From Planctomycetota bacterium (GTDB lineage: Bacteria > Planctomycetota > PUPC01 > DSUN01): a stretch of 32,299 nucleotides of DNA. The translations under genes were made by a program, and so were the position numbers. The notes below the pieces were generated by a model, which worked only from the letters and a program-made list of their open reading frames with translations, was not told where the DNA came from and ran no database searches. This document shows, piece after piece, positions 16,093 to 23,756 of the stretch (positions are counted from its first letter, which is position 1; every line of letters starts with the position of its first letter). The DNA is taken from positions 1-32,299 of the forward strand of contig VGYW01000033.1 in NCBI GenBank assembly GCA_016872875.1, written 5' to 3'.

Positions 16093-16767
16093 ATGGGTAA
16101 GTCCCGCCGCGTCACGTTAGGCCAATTGCTCATCGCGGTGGGCGCGATCGCCCTCGCGCTCTCGCTGCTCTTCTACCTGCTGCCATACCAGGTCAGGGAG
16201 GCCCGGCGATTACGGTGCCGCAACAACCTCAACCAACTGGCCAAGGGCATGGACGTTTACACCATTGACCAGTGGTTTCCCTGGCCCGCGGGCCGTGCGG
16301 CTTGCGGGACCGGCAAGAGGCCCAATTTCGGCGGCGCCGAGTGGCTTGCCAGTCTTTACTGGACGCGCTACGTGACAGATCCCGAGCCCTTCATCTGCCC
16401 TGGGTCATCCGACAACAACAGTAAAGGGGCTGACCTGGGGAGCTACGGGTCCCCTGACGCCCAGCCGCTCAGACCTGGCGCCGTGAGTTACGCAGGAATG
16501 CACGACAAGAGCGTAGGCATCTACCTGACCTCGAAGCTCGGCAAAGCGGCGACCTACGCCACATCGAGAATGGCCATCAAGAGCGACTTCCCCCCCGAAG
16601 AGCCCATGGCCTGCGACGACACCGAGGAGCCGATCAACCACGGCAGCCGCGACAACGGCGGGATGAATGTGCTGTTCTTCGACTCCCACGTCGAGTGGTG
16701 GACCCACGAGAGGGTTGACCTGGAGCGCGGCGTGGGGGCGGGGGAGCTGGTGCATTTGAGGAATTGA
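16093..16767 (+). CDS. Prepilin-like H-X9-DG-type protein, copy 1
   Basis: The 224-residue protein starts at ATG 16093 behind GGAGGG. The N-terminus, RRVTLGQLL followed by a hydrophobic helix (to about residue 29) and VREARRLRCRNNLNQLAKG, is the planctomycete prepilin/DUF1559-like arrangement. The usual Gly-Phe before TL is absent, and the +5 Glu is Gln in this copy alone. The C-terminal NHG-x6-MNVLFFDSHVEWW corresponds to the H-X9-DG motif with Ser in place of Gly. A pseudopilin or surface role is inferred. The 3' end and downstream spacer are duplicated after copy 2. Confidence 0.75.
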   Translation: MGKSRRVTLGQLLIAVGAIALALSLLFYLLPYQVREARRLRCRNNLNQLAKGMDVYTIDQWFPWPAGRAACGTGKRPNFGGAEWLASLYWTRYVTDPEPFICPGSSDNNSKGADLGSYGSPDAQPLRPGAVSYAGMHDKSVGIYLTSKLGKAATYATSRMAIKSDFPPEEPMACDDTEEPINHGSRDNGGMNVLFFDSHVEWWTHERVDLERGVGAGELVHLRN

Positions 16768-17040
16768 AGACCGCGTGCAAGTATGCACGCCCTACCGTGT
16801 TGAGGAATTGCTGGCCGCGTAGCCCCCGAATGGGGGCGACCGGGCCGTAGCCCAGGGCGACCGAAGGGAGCCCTGGGTACGCTGCCCCCCGCGGGGGAGC
16901 CCCCGAACGGGGGCGATTCAGGGGCCATGAATCGCCCCTTTCAGGGGCTCATTCGGGGGTCGGCCTCGGTTCCCAGGGCTCCCTTCGGTCGCCCTGGGCT
17001 ACGGCTGGCTCGCCCGCTTCGCGGGCTGCCAAGCGCGTGT
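16768..17040. repeat. Hairpin-chain spacer, first copy
   Basis: A chain of self-complementary blocks: GCGTGCA/TGCACGC (16773-16790), CCCCCGAATGGGGG, CCCAGGGC/GCCCTGGG, CCCCCGAACGGGGG, CGATTC/GAATCG, GCCCC/GGGGC. The chain ends with an inverted copy of the CCCAGGGC block, so the whole spacer also folds on itself. It is nearly identical to 17784-18050, and the identity extends back into the preceding genes. Confidence 0.85.
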
Positions 17041-17084
17041 ACGATGCCGCAGGTGGCCGCATAGTCTGATGGCGGAGACCGGGA

Positions 17085-17783
17085 ATGAGCGTGCCTCGCC
17101 GCATCACGTTGGCCGAACTCCTCATCGGGGTCGGCGTGCTGGCCATCGCGCTCTTCCTGTTGTGCTATGGCATGCACTACCAGCGCAGCGAGGCCCGGAG
17201 GACTCGCTGCCGGAACAACCTCAGCCAGCTTGCGAAGGGGATGGAAACCTACATGAGCGAGCCATTGTACCCCTGGCCCGTCGGCCGGCCAGGTTGCGGC
17301 ACCAAGGCAAGTCCCGACTTTGGCGGGGCCGAGTGGTTGGCGACCCTCTACTGGACGCACATCGTTCCCGACCCTGACGCATTCAACTGCCCAACCTCGA
17401 GCGACAACAATGGGAGTGGCAGGAAGATCGGCTCCCACGGTTGCCCAGGCAGCAAACGGCTTTCACCCGATGCAGTGAGCTACGCGGGGATGGGGGACGT
17501 GAGCATCGGCGTGTGGCTGGCGAACCATGATGGTCGGAGGGACGGCAGGACCACCCTCGGCCGGCGCGAACTACTCACGGAGAAGATGGCCATAAGAGCC
17601 GACTTCCCGGGGACCGAGCCGATGGCCTGCGACGACACGGAGGAGCCGATCAACCACGGCCGGGCCGGCAACGGCGGGATGAACGTGCTGTTCTTCGACT
17701 CCCACGTCGAGTGGTGGACCCACGAGCGGGTTGACCTGGAGCGCGGGGTGGGAACGGGGGAGCTGGTGCATTTGAGGAATTGA
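17085..17783 (+). CDS. Prepilin-like H-X9-DG-type protein, copy 2
   Basis: 232 residues, paralogous to the preceding gene. N-terminal RRITLAELLIGVG with the +5 Glu, a hydrophobic helix, and SEARRTRCRNNLSQLAKG. The middle has FGGAEWLATLYWT and NCPTSSDNN, and a small insert (NHDGRRDGRTTLGRRE) absent from copy 1. The last ~60 residues are almost identical to copy 1 at protein and DNA level, which points to recent duplication or gene conversion. No Gly precedes the TL motif, so normal prepilin peptidase cleavage is doubtful. GGAGA precedes ATG 17085. Confidence 0.75.
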   Translation: MSVPRRITLAELLIGVGVLAIALFLLCYGMHYQRSEARRTRCRNNLSQLAKGMETYMSEPLYPWPVGRPGCGTKASPDFGGAEWLATLYWTHIVPDPDAFNCPTSSDNNGSGRKIGSHGCPGSKRLSPDAVSYAGMGDVSIGVWLANHDGRRDGRTTLGRRELLTEKMAIRADFPGTEPMACDDTEEPINHGRAGNGGMNVLFFDSHVEWWTHERVDLERGVGTGELVHLRN

Positions 17784-18050
17784 AGCCCGCGTGCAAGTAT
17801 GCACGCCCTACCGTGTTGAGGAATTGCTGGCCGCGTAGCCCCCGAATGGGGGCGGCCGAGCCGTAGCCCAGGGCGACCGAAGGGAGCCCTGGGCACGCTG
17901 CCCCCCACGTGGGAGCCCCCGAACGGGGGCGATTCAGGTGGGCGTGAATCGCCCCTTTCAGGGGCTCATTCGGGGGTCGGCCTCGGTTCCCAGGGCTCCC
18001 TTCGGTCGCCCTGGGCTACGGCTGGCTCGCCCACTTCGTGGGCTAGCCAG
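17784..18050. repeat. Hairpin-chain spacer, second copy
   Basis: Near-identical duplicate of 16768-17040, with the same order of hairpins from the GCGTGCA hairpin to the CCCAGGGC inverted block. Compensating paired changes appear in one stem: CGCCCGCTTCGCGGGC in the first copy is CGCCCACTTCGTGGGC here, which keeps the pairing and suggests selection on RNA or DNA structure. Confidence 0.85.
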
Positions 18051-18071
18051 AGCGGATAGGGAGACCACTCG

Positions 18072-18740
18072 ATGGGCAAGAGAGGCAGGGTGACGCTGGC
18101 GGAGGTGCTGGTGGTGGCGCTGGTGCTGGGCATCGCGCTTGCCGCGCTGGTATACGTTGCGAGGTTGCGGCGGGAGGAGGCGAGGCGGATTCGGTGCCGC
18201 AACAATCTGAATTGCCTCTCAAAGGCCATGATGACTTATCTAAACGAGTACGGGAGCAACAGGTGGTATCCGTGTCCGCTCGGGCGCGGGCTGAGGGCCG
18301 ATGGCTGGTCGGGCGCGGAATGGCTGGCGATGGTTCACTGGGTGGGGACGCATCCGGGCGTGGACTGCTTCGTGTGCCCGTCGTCGGGCGACACGAATCA
18401 CGCTGGGCGGGACCTGGGGACGAGGCGCGCGGTGGCCGGGCAGTTCGGCTCCCAGACGGTGAGCTATGCCGCGATGGGCGATGTCAGCGTGGGGGTCTAC
18501 AGGGCATTCAAGCTGGGCCAGGGGGCCGGCTATGCCACGTCGCGGCTGGCCGTGCGGGACGACTTTCCGCCGAACGAGCCAATGGCCTGCGACGATACCG
18601 AGGGCACGCCCAACCACGGGGGCCAGGGCATGAGCGTGCTGTTCTTCGACAGCCATGTTGAATACTGGACATCCGACATGATCGATCCTGGGCGCAGCGT
18701 GGGGGTGCTGGGGACGGCGCTGGTGCACTTGAGGAACTGA
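18072..18740 (+). CDS. Prepilin-like H-X9-DG-type protein, copy 3
   Basis: 222 residues. The N-terminus KRGRVTLAEVLVVALVLG has Gly two residues before Val-Thr-Leu, nearer to a prepilin leader than copies 1-2, and the +5 Glu is present. REEARRIRCRNNLNCLSKA and the C-terminal NHGGQGMSVLFFDSHVEYW match the family. The mid region is more divergent (WSGAEWLAMVHWV, CPSSGDTNH). It ends in LVHLRN like copies 1-2 but is followed by a different hairpin, so it belongs to an older duplication. Confidence 0.75.
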   Translation: MGKRGRVTLAEVLVVALVLGIALAALVYVARLRREEARRIRCRNNLNCLSKAMMTYLNEYGSNRWYPCPLGRGLRADGWSGAEWLAMVHWVGTHPGVDCFVCPSSGDTNHAGRDLGTRRAVAGQFGSQTVSYAAMGDVSVGVYRAFKLGQGAGYATSRLAVRDDFPPNEPMACDDTEGTPNHGGQGMSVLFFDSHVEYWTSDMIDPGRSVGVLGTALVHLRN

Positions 18741-18756
18741 GGGGCACGGCGATGGA

Positions 18757-18778
18757 GCGGAACGGCTTGCCGTTCCGC
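18757..18778. terminator. Hairpin downstream of prepilin-like copy 3
   Basis: Perfect 9-bp stem GCGGAACGG/CCGTTCCGC with a CTTG loop (18757-18778). There is no T tract, so either an attenuator-like structure or a dispersed repeat. Confidence 0.4.
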
Positions 18779-18811
18779 AGGCGACGGAACGCGAAGGAGG
18801 CCGTGAAGGAA

Positions 18812-18898
18812 TGACACGGACCCACACGGACGGACACGGACACACGCCCGTCGCCGAGGAATCTGCCCGTCCGTGCTTGTCCGTGGGCGTCCGTGTGA
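18812..18898. repeat. Short-word element SWE-11: CACGGACNNN palindrome
   Basis: A 10-nt word, CACGGAC plus a variable triplet, three times in the left arm, and its complement GTCCGTG three times in the right arm, around a loop of about 20 nt. It lies between prepilin-like copies 3 and 4, about 85 bp before the ribosome binding site of copy 4. Confidence 0.85.
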
Positions 18899-18983
18899 TT
18901 TCCTCACAAGCTCGAAGGCGTTCCGCTCCAGGGCCGGAGATGGGACGGCTGTGCGCGGGAGGAATTGAGCAGGAGGAGCCGAA

Positions 18984-19700
18984 GTGCGGAACAGAGGAAC
19001 AGTCACACTGGCCGAGATGCTCGTCCTGGCGCTGTTGGTCCTCGCCGCGGTGGTGTTTCTCGTGATGATGGACCGCAGCACTCGGCGTGCGCGGGAGGAG
19101 GCCAGGCGCATACGGTGCAGGGGCAACCTGAACCAGTTGGCGAAGGGGATGGCGACGTATGTGGGCGAGCTCGGGGATAACCGCTTCTACCCGTGCCTCC
19201 CGGGGTATCCAGGTTGCGGAACCGTGGCCAGGCCGACCTTCGGAGGGGCCGAGTGGCTCGCAAGCCTGTATTGGACGAAAGTCATTCCCGACCCCGGGGT
19301 GTTCAACTGCCCCAACTCGCCGGACAGCAATGAGATGGGGGTGTTGCTCGGCTCCTTCGGGTGCCCGGGCGGGGAGCCGCTCCTCCCGCAGGCCGTGAGC
19401 TATGCTGGGATGGGACACGACAGCATGGCCGTGTATGTGAAGAATCTGCCCAAGTGGGTGAAGGGTCTGCCGAAGTGGGAGGTCATGTACCCCGTCTCGG
19501 GTGGAGCCATCCGCGACGACTTCCCGCCGAACGAGGCGATGGGCTCGGACGATACGGAGGAGCCGATCAACCACGGGAGCGCCCGGGACGGCTGCATGTC
19601 AGTCCTTCTCTTCGATAGCCACGTGGAGCTCTGGACGCAGGAGAAGGTTGACCTGGAGCGGGGCGTGGGGTCGGGGGCATTGGTTCTTCTGAGGAACTAG
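18984..19700 (+). CDS. Prepilin-like H-X9-DG-type protein, copy 4
   Basis: 238 residues from GTG 18984 behind AGGAGGAG. The N-terminus NRGTVTLAEMLVLALLVLAAVVF has Gly three residues before TL and the +5 Glu. REEARRIRCRGNLNQLAKG, FGGAEWLASLYWTKVIPDP and FNCPNSPDSNE align with copies 1 and 2. The C-terminal NHGSARDGCMSVLLFDSHVELW retains the motif. A family-specific insert (KNLPKWVKGLPKWEVMYP) contains a short internal repeat. All four are probably exported, inner-membrane-anchored subunits of one apparatus, by inference. Confidence 0.75.
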   Translation: MRNRGTVTLAEMLVLALLVLAAVVFLVMMDRSTRRAREEARRIRCRGNLNQLAKGMATYVGELGDNRFYPCLPGYPGCGTVARPTFGGAEWLASLYWTKVIPDPGVFNCPNSPDSNEMGVLLGSFGCPGGEPLLPQAVSYAGMGHDSMAVYVKNLPKWVKGLPKWEVMYPVSGGAIRDDFPPNEAMGSDDTEEPINHGSARDGCMSVLLFDSHVELWTQEKVDLERGVGSGALVLLRN

Positions 19701-20136
19701 CTTCGGTTGTAAGAAGGGTAGGGACGGGCGGCCCGCTTGTCCCGCCTTTGACCCGCGAGCCGCGTGTCGCTACGCCTGGCATCGAGCGGCAGTGCGGTGG
19801 GACAGAAGGGCCTGGCCCCCGGTCCTGGCGCCAGCCCCGCGGCCATTGTTGTGGGTCGGGGACCCTCAACAATGAGGGGGGAGCGAGCGGCGAGCGCGGG
19901 CGGAGCGCTTCATAAGCCATTGACAGCACGAGACATGTGTGGGCTCGGTCCTACGGGACACCCGCCGCCCGGCGTGTGTGTGTGCGTGTGAGCCTCAACA
20001 ATGATAGGAATGGCTGAAATGGCCACCGGAGGCCGATCCACCCATAGTTGAGGCTGTTCTTGAGACCCTCAACAATGGCGCAGGGGCGCCACACGGTTTC
20101 TGGTAAGGCTCTTCGGCTCCCAAGCTCCGAACGGAG
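19701..20136. other. Non-coding stretch with repeated CTCAACAATG motifs
   Basis: No gene is recognised. A 14-bp stem with one mismatch and a 3-nt loop occupies 19844-19874 (CATTGTTGTGGGTC with GACCCTCAACAATG). CTCAACAATG occurs again at 19994-20003 and 20068-20077, and an inverted relative, CATAGTTGAG, at 20043-20052. Spacing is irregular (129 and 74 bp). This could be an operator set or another dispersed hairpin. Confidence 0.5.
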
Positions 20137-20314
20137 CGTACTATAGCAGCCCAGGGCGAAGCCCTGGGACAGGGGGTCGCCCGGATTCAGCCCTGTAGGG
20201 GCGTACTATCGTACCCGGGCAGGATGTGCCGGCCAGAGCACATAGTACGCCCTTTCAGGGCTGACCCACCTGTCGCTCCTTTCCCAGGGCTTCGCCCTGG
20301 GCTGCTATAGTACG
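20137..20314. mobile_element. MITE-like 178-bp palindromic element with 33-bp perfect terminal inverted repeats
   Basis: The 33-nt termini (20137-20169 and 20282-20314) are perfect inverted repeats, and each is itself a hairpin (CCCAGGGC-GAA-GCCCTGGG). Inner nested pairs include CGTACTAT/ATAGTACG, AGCCCTG/CAGGGCT and ATGTGC/GCACAT, so the whole element folds. It has no coding capacity and no obvious target-site duplication, so mobility is inference. It sits just upstream of the hpf promoter. Confidence 0.6.
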
Positions 20315-20378
20315 CCCCTGCCGGGGCTCCGGGGTAGTTCACCAGGATTGGGGGCCATGCTCGGGGGACAAAAAAACT

Positions 20379-20407
20379 TTGACCGGAAAGAGGGGGAGAA
20401 GTACAAT
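20379..20407 (+). promoter_or_regulatory. Sigma-70 promoter of hpf-ptsH-ptsI
   Basis: TTGACC (20379-20384), a 17-nt purine-rich spacer and TACAAT (20402-20407), just after an A-tract (20370-20376) that could act as an UP element. A leader of about 75 nt follows. Confidence 0.7.
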
Positions 20408-20489
20408 ATGGTGCTGCGCGGGATTTTCCGCGGCCACGCAAGAGTGGCCTGTGGAGTGAGTTTGGCCCAGATTCCTCAGGAGGCTGTGC

Positions 20490-20849
20490 GTGGCGATTCA
20501 GGTGCGTGCCCACCACATGGAGCTTGCGGCTGAGACGCGCGAGAGGGTCACGGAGAAGGCCGAACACCTGCGTCGGATTTTCGACGGGGTGCTGACGGTT
20601 CACGTGACGCTGGACGCTGAGAAGGAGCGGCGGTTCGTGGAGATCGTGGCGAACGTGAGCCACGGGGCGCCGGTGGTGGCGCGGGCGACGACGCTGAACC
20701 TCAATGAGGCAATCGAGCTGGCCTTCGACAAGGCGGAGGCCCAGCTCCGAAAGCATAAGGACAGGATTCGTGACCGCCGCATGCGGGAGCAGGTGCCCGA
20801 GGCGCCGGAGGAGGCCGAGGCCCCCGAAGAACCCCCCGCGAAGCCGTGA
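20490..20849 (+). CDS. hpf: Ribosome hibernation-promoting factor, short form
   Basis: Binds the 30S decoding site and inactivates ribosomes in stationary phase. The 119-residue protein shows the HPF/RaiA fold: IQVRAHHMELAAETRERVTEKAEHLRRIFDGVLTVHVTL, then EIVANVSHG, NLNEAIELAFDKAEAQLRKHKDRIRDR. It lacks the C-terminal dimerisation domain of long HPF and ends in a Pro/Glu-rich tail. The start is GTG 20490 behind AGGAGG. It heads a cluster with ptsH and ptsI, an arrangement that links ribosome hibernation to phosphotransfer signalling in many bacteria. Confidence 0.88.
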   Translation: MAIQVRAHHMELAAETRERVTEKAEHLRRIFDGVLTVHVTLDAEKERRFVEIVANVSHGAPVVARATTLNLNEAIELAFDKAEAQLRKHKDRIRDRRMREQVPEAPEEAEAPEEPPAKP

Positions 20850-20861
20850 CGGAGCCCGCGA

Positions 20862-21188
20862 GTGGCCGCCGCTACCACAACGTCCCAGACGCAACCCGTA
20901 GAGGACTCCCGCGCGCCCGGGTGGCTGGAGCAGGAGGTGGAGGTGCCGAACCCGCAGGGCATCCACGCGCGCCCGGCCACGCTCGTGGCGAAGACCGCCG
21001 CGGGATTCAGGTCGCAGGTGGTCCTGCGGCGGGACAACAAGGACATCAATGCGAAGAGCACGCTCGCGGTGCTGACGCTGGTGGCCGAGAGGGGGTCCAG
21101 GTTGCGGGTGCGGGCGTGCGGGGAGGACGCGCAGGAGGCCGTGGAGGCGGTGGCGGCACTGGTGAGGAGAGGGTTTGATGAGATGTAG
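20862..21188 (+). CDS. ptsH: HPr-family phosphocarrier protein
   Basis: Accepts phosphate from enzyme I on the active-site histidine. The 108-residue protein has an N-terminal extension of about 23 residues, then VEVPNPQGIHARPATLVAKTA with His35 as the phosphorylation site. NAKSTLAVLTLVAERGSRL includes Ser66, equivalent to the regulatory Ser46 of Gram-positive HPr, which would need an HPr kinase (none in this window). GTG 20862 follows GGAG 12 bp after the hpf stop. The EI gene follows after SWE-12. Confidence 0.88.
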   Translation: MAAATTTSQTQPVEDSRAPGWLEQEVEVPNPQGIHARPATLVAKTAAGFRSQVVLRRDNKDINAKSTLAVLTLVAERGSRLRVRACGEDAQEAVEAVAALVRRGFDEM

Positions 21189-21198
21189 ACCCTCGGGC

Positions 21199-21269
21199 GG
21201 ATGAGTGGATGAATGGATGGGTGGATGAATGTCAGGCAATCATCCAATCATCCATCCATCCAGTCATCC
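21199..21269. repeat. Short-word element SWE-12: GGATGAAT palindrome
   Basis: The 8-nt word GGATGARY four times in the left arm and its complement about four times in the right arm, around a loop containing GTCAGGCA. It begins ten bases after the ptsH stop. In both arms the word bearing GG (GGATGGRT) is third in plus-strand order. The centre is almost identical to SWE-14. Confidence 0.9.
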
Positions 21270-21312
21270 TCTCTGGTTGAGGCCATAGGCCGCGTTAAGA
21301 AGAGATGCCGGG

Positions 21313-23043
21313 ATGGTGACGAAGACGGGAATAGCCGCCTGCCCTGGCGTGGCGATCGCCGAGGCGCTGCTGCTCGACAGCCGGGAGTTCCCGGTCTCGC
21401 ACCGCAAGCTCCACGCCAGCGAGGTGCCGGCGGAGAAGCAGCGCTTCGAGAAGAGCGTGCAGGGGGCCATCGCCGAGATACAGGGCATCCAGAAACAGGC
21501 CGCTGGGAAGGCGGGGGGCGAATACCTGAAGATCTTCGACGCGCACATCTCGATGCTGCGCGACCCGGAGCTGCGGCGCGACGTGCTCGCGACCATGGAG
21601 GGAAGCTCCTGCACCGCCGAGCTCGCCGTCTCCACCGTCATCAGAAAGCACGAGCGGGTGTTCCTGGCCACTGAGTTCCTCAAGGACCGCGTGCGCGACC
21701 TCCGCGACGTGGAGCACGCGCTCCACCGTCACCTCCAGGGGATGAAGCGCGAGGACCTCAGCCGCGTGGAGTCGCGGGTGATCGTCGTGGCGCACGACCT
21801 TACGCCGTCGCAGACGGTGACGTTGGACAAGACGAAGGTGGTGGCTCTGGCCACGGACGCGGGCGGGCGGACCTCGCACACGGCGATCATCGCGCGGGCG
21901 CTCGGCATCCCGGCCGTCGTCGGCCTCGGCTCCCTCACCTCGGAGGTGGTAGCCGGCGACCTGTTGGTGGTGGACGGCACGGCGGGCGAGGTGGTGGTGA
22001 ACCCGGACGGTCGGACGCTGGACCGCTACCAGGCGAAGGCGCGGAACATCCAGGAACGCGAGGTGCGCCTGGCACGCATCCGCACGCTCCCCGCCGAGAC
22101 CACCGACGGCCACCGCGTGCACCTCTACGCGAACATCGAGTCGCCCGACGAGATAAAGGTCGCTCTCCAGCGCGGGGCTGAGGGCGTGGGCCTTTACCGC
22201 ACCGAGTTCCTCTTCTTCGAGAAGGGCGCGCCGCCCACCGAGGAGGAGCACTTCGAGGCCTACCGCCGCGTGGCCGACGCCTTGGCCGGGCGGCCGCTGA
22301 CCATAAGGACGTTCGACATGGGCGGCGACAAGCTGGAGCCTGGGAAGGCCTGGACCGAGAAGAACCCGTTCCTCGGCTGCCGCTCGATCCGCCTCTGCTT
22401 CCAGCGGATGGACCTCTTCCGCACGCAGTTGCGGGCTATCCTGCGGGTGTCCGCTTCCGCGCGCGCCAGCATCCTGTTCCCCATGATTTGCGACCTGCGC
22501 GAGATACGGGTCGCAAAGCGGATCGTCCACGAGACGATGGCCGAGCTCGACGAGGCGGGGGTTCCGTTCAACCGCAACATCGAGATGGGCATCATGATCG
22601 AGGTGCCGAGCGCCGCGCGGATCGCCGACCTGTTGGCGAAGGAGGTGGACTTCTTCTCGCTGGGGACGAACGACCTGGTGCAGTACACGCTGGCGGTGGA
22701 CAGGGGGAACGAGCGGGTGTCACCGCTCTACCAGCCGGCGCACCCGGCGATCCTGCGGCTGGTGCGCGACGTGATTGACGTGGGGCGGCGGGCGGGGCTC
22801 CGCGTGGCCATGTGCGGCGAGATGTCGGGCGAGCTCACCTTCGCCGCGCTACTGGTGGGCATGGGCCTCGGCGAGTTCAGCGTCAGCCCGGCCGTCCTCC
22901 CGCAGGTCAAGGAGCTCATCCGCTCCATCTCCTTCGAGCAGGCGCGCGAGGTCGCCGCCGCCGCTCTGGCCTTCGAGGACTCCGAGCAGACCCTGGCGTT
23001 CCTGAAGGAGCGAACCGAGAGCGTGCTGGCAGGTAGGATGTAG
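21313..23043 (+). CDS. ptsI: Phosphoenolpyruvate-protein phosphotransferase, enzyme I
   Basis: Transfers phosphate from PEP to HPr. The 576-residue length is normal. The N-terminal HPr-binding and phosphohistidine domains include the GGRTSHTAIIARALGIPAVVG signature with His189. The C-terminal PEP-binding barrel has GVGLYRTEFLF, FDMGGDKL, the LGTNDLVQYTLAVDR signature and the MCGEMSGE active-site Cys. No EII gene is present here, so the pair may serve regulation or a distant permease. The ribosome binding site is weak; the ATG at 21313 starts the conserved TGIAACPGVAIA. Confidence 0.93.
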   Translation: MVTKTGIAACPGVAIAEALLLDSREFPVSHRKLHASEVPAEKQRFEKSVQGAIAEIQGIQKQAAGKAGGEYLKIFDAHISMLRDPELRRDVLATMEGSSCTAELAVSTVIRKHERVFLATEFLKDRVRDLRDVEHALHRHLQGMKREDLSRVESRVIVVAHDLTPSQTVTLDKTKVVALATDAGGRTSHTAIIARALGIPAVVGLGSLTSEVVAGDLLVVDGTAGEVVVNPDGRTLDRYQAKARNIQEREVRLARIRTLPAETTDGHRVHLYANIESPDEIKVALQRGAEGVGLYRTEFLFFEKGAPPTEEEHFEAYRRVADALAGRPLTIRTFDMGGDKLEPGKAWTEKNPFLGCRSIRLCFQRMDLFRTQLRAILRVSASARASILFPMICDLREIRVAKRIVHETMAELDEAGVPFNRNIEMGIMIEVPSAARIADLLAKEVDFFSLGTNDLVQYTLAVDRGNERVSPLYQPAHPAILRLVRDVIDVGRRAGLRVAMCGEMSGELTFAALLVGMGLGEFSVSPAVLPQVKELIRSISFEQAREVAAAALAFEDSEQTLAFLKERTESVLAGRM

Positions 23044-23048
23044 TGCCG

Positions 23049-23156
23049 AGTGAGAGTGAGAGTGACAGTGAGGATGAAAGCGGCGGCCTCCTGGTCTTCC
23101 CCTTTCACTTTCCCTTCTCACTTTCCCTCCACTCATCCATTCATCCACTCATCCCC
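23049..23156. repeat. Short-word element SWE-13: mixed GAGAGT and ATCCACTC words
   Basis: The left arm has 6-nt words GAGAGT/GACAGT/GAGGAT, starting six bases after the ptsI stop. The right side has complementary TTTCACTTTCCC-type words followed by a run of 8-nt ATCCACTC words like those of SWE-12 and SWE-14. It looks like two word families joined in one element. It ends 12 bp before the next start codon. Confidence 0.8.
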
Positions 23157-23168
23157 AGGCTGGGGAAC

Positions 23169-23756
23169 ATGGGTTCTTCGCGTCTCTTGTTCCGTTTTGC
23201 CAAGGAGGGCGATGGCAGGTATCTGTCGCACCGCGACCTGATGCGGCTCTTCGAGCGCGCGCTGCGCCGGGCGGGCCTGCCCTTGCGCATGAGCCAGGGG
23301 TTCAACCCCCACCCGAAGCTGAGCATCCTGGCCGCCCTGCCCGTGGGAGTCGAGGCGGACGACGAGGCGCTCGATGTCGAGTTCGCCTCAGAGCTCCCGG
23401 CAGCGCACGCCTTCGCGCAGTTGGCGGCACAGATGCCCAGTAGGGTACGTCTGCTCTCCGCCGAGGCGCTGCCCGAGGGCGCGCGGCCGCGGGTGGAATC
23501 GCTCGTGTATGAGGCCGAGCTGCCCGAGGGCTGCGGCATAGGGGCTGCCGAGGTCGAGCGCTTCCTGCCCCGCCCTGCGTTGCGCGCGATAAGCATCGAG
23601 GGCGGCAGGCTCCGCTTCGAGCTGGCCGCGTCGGCCGACCGTGCCACGCCGAGGGCTAAGGACGTGTTGGCGGAACTGCTCGGCGGCAAGCCGGCGGAGG
23701 CCGCGCGGGTGAAGGTGCGGCGGCTGAAAGTCAACCTCGCCATCGCCCAGAGGTGA
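23169..23756 (+). CDS. TIGR03936/DUF2344 family (radical SAM-associated) protein
   Basis: 195 residues from ATG 23169; the frame upstream is repeat. RLLFRFAKEGDGRYLSHRDLMRLFERALRRAGLPLRMSQGFNPHPKLSILAALPVGVE is the hallmark of the family. Relatives usually sit beside or are fused to a radical SAM protein and next to RNase G, rplU and rpmA; here the radical SAM partner is missing from the immediate neighbourhood. The function is not established, but the constant linkage suggests tRNA or rRNA maturation. The stop overlaps the next gene's start (TGATG), so translation is coupled. Confidence 0.85.
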   Translation: MGSSRLLFRFAKEGDGRYLSHRDLMRLFERALRRAGLPLRMSQGFNPHPKLSILAALPVGVEADDEALDVEFASELPAAHAFAQLAAQMPSRVRLLSAEALPEGARPRVESLVYEAELPEGCGIGAAEVERFLPRPALRAISIEGGRLRFELAASADRATPRAKDVLAELLGGKPAEAARVKVRRLKVNLAIAQR

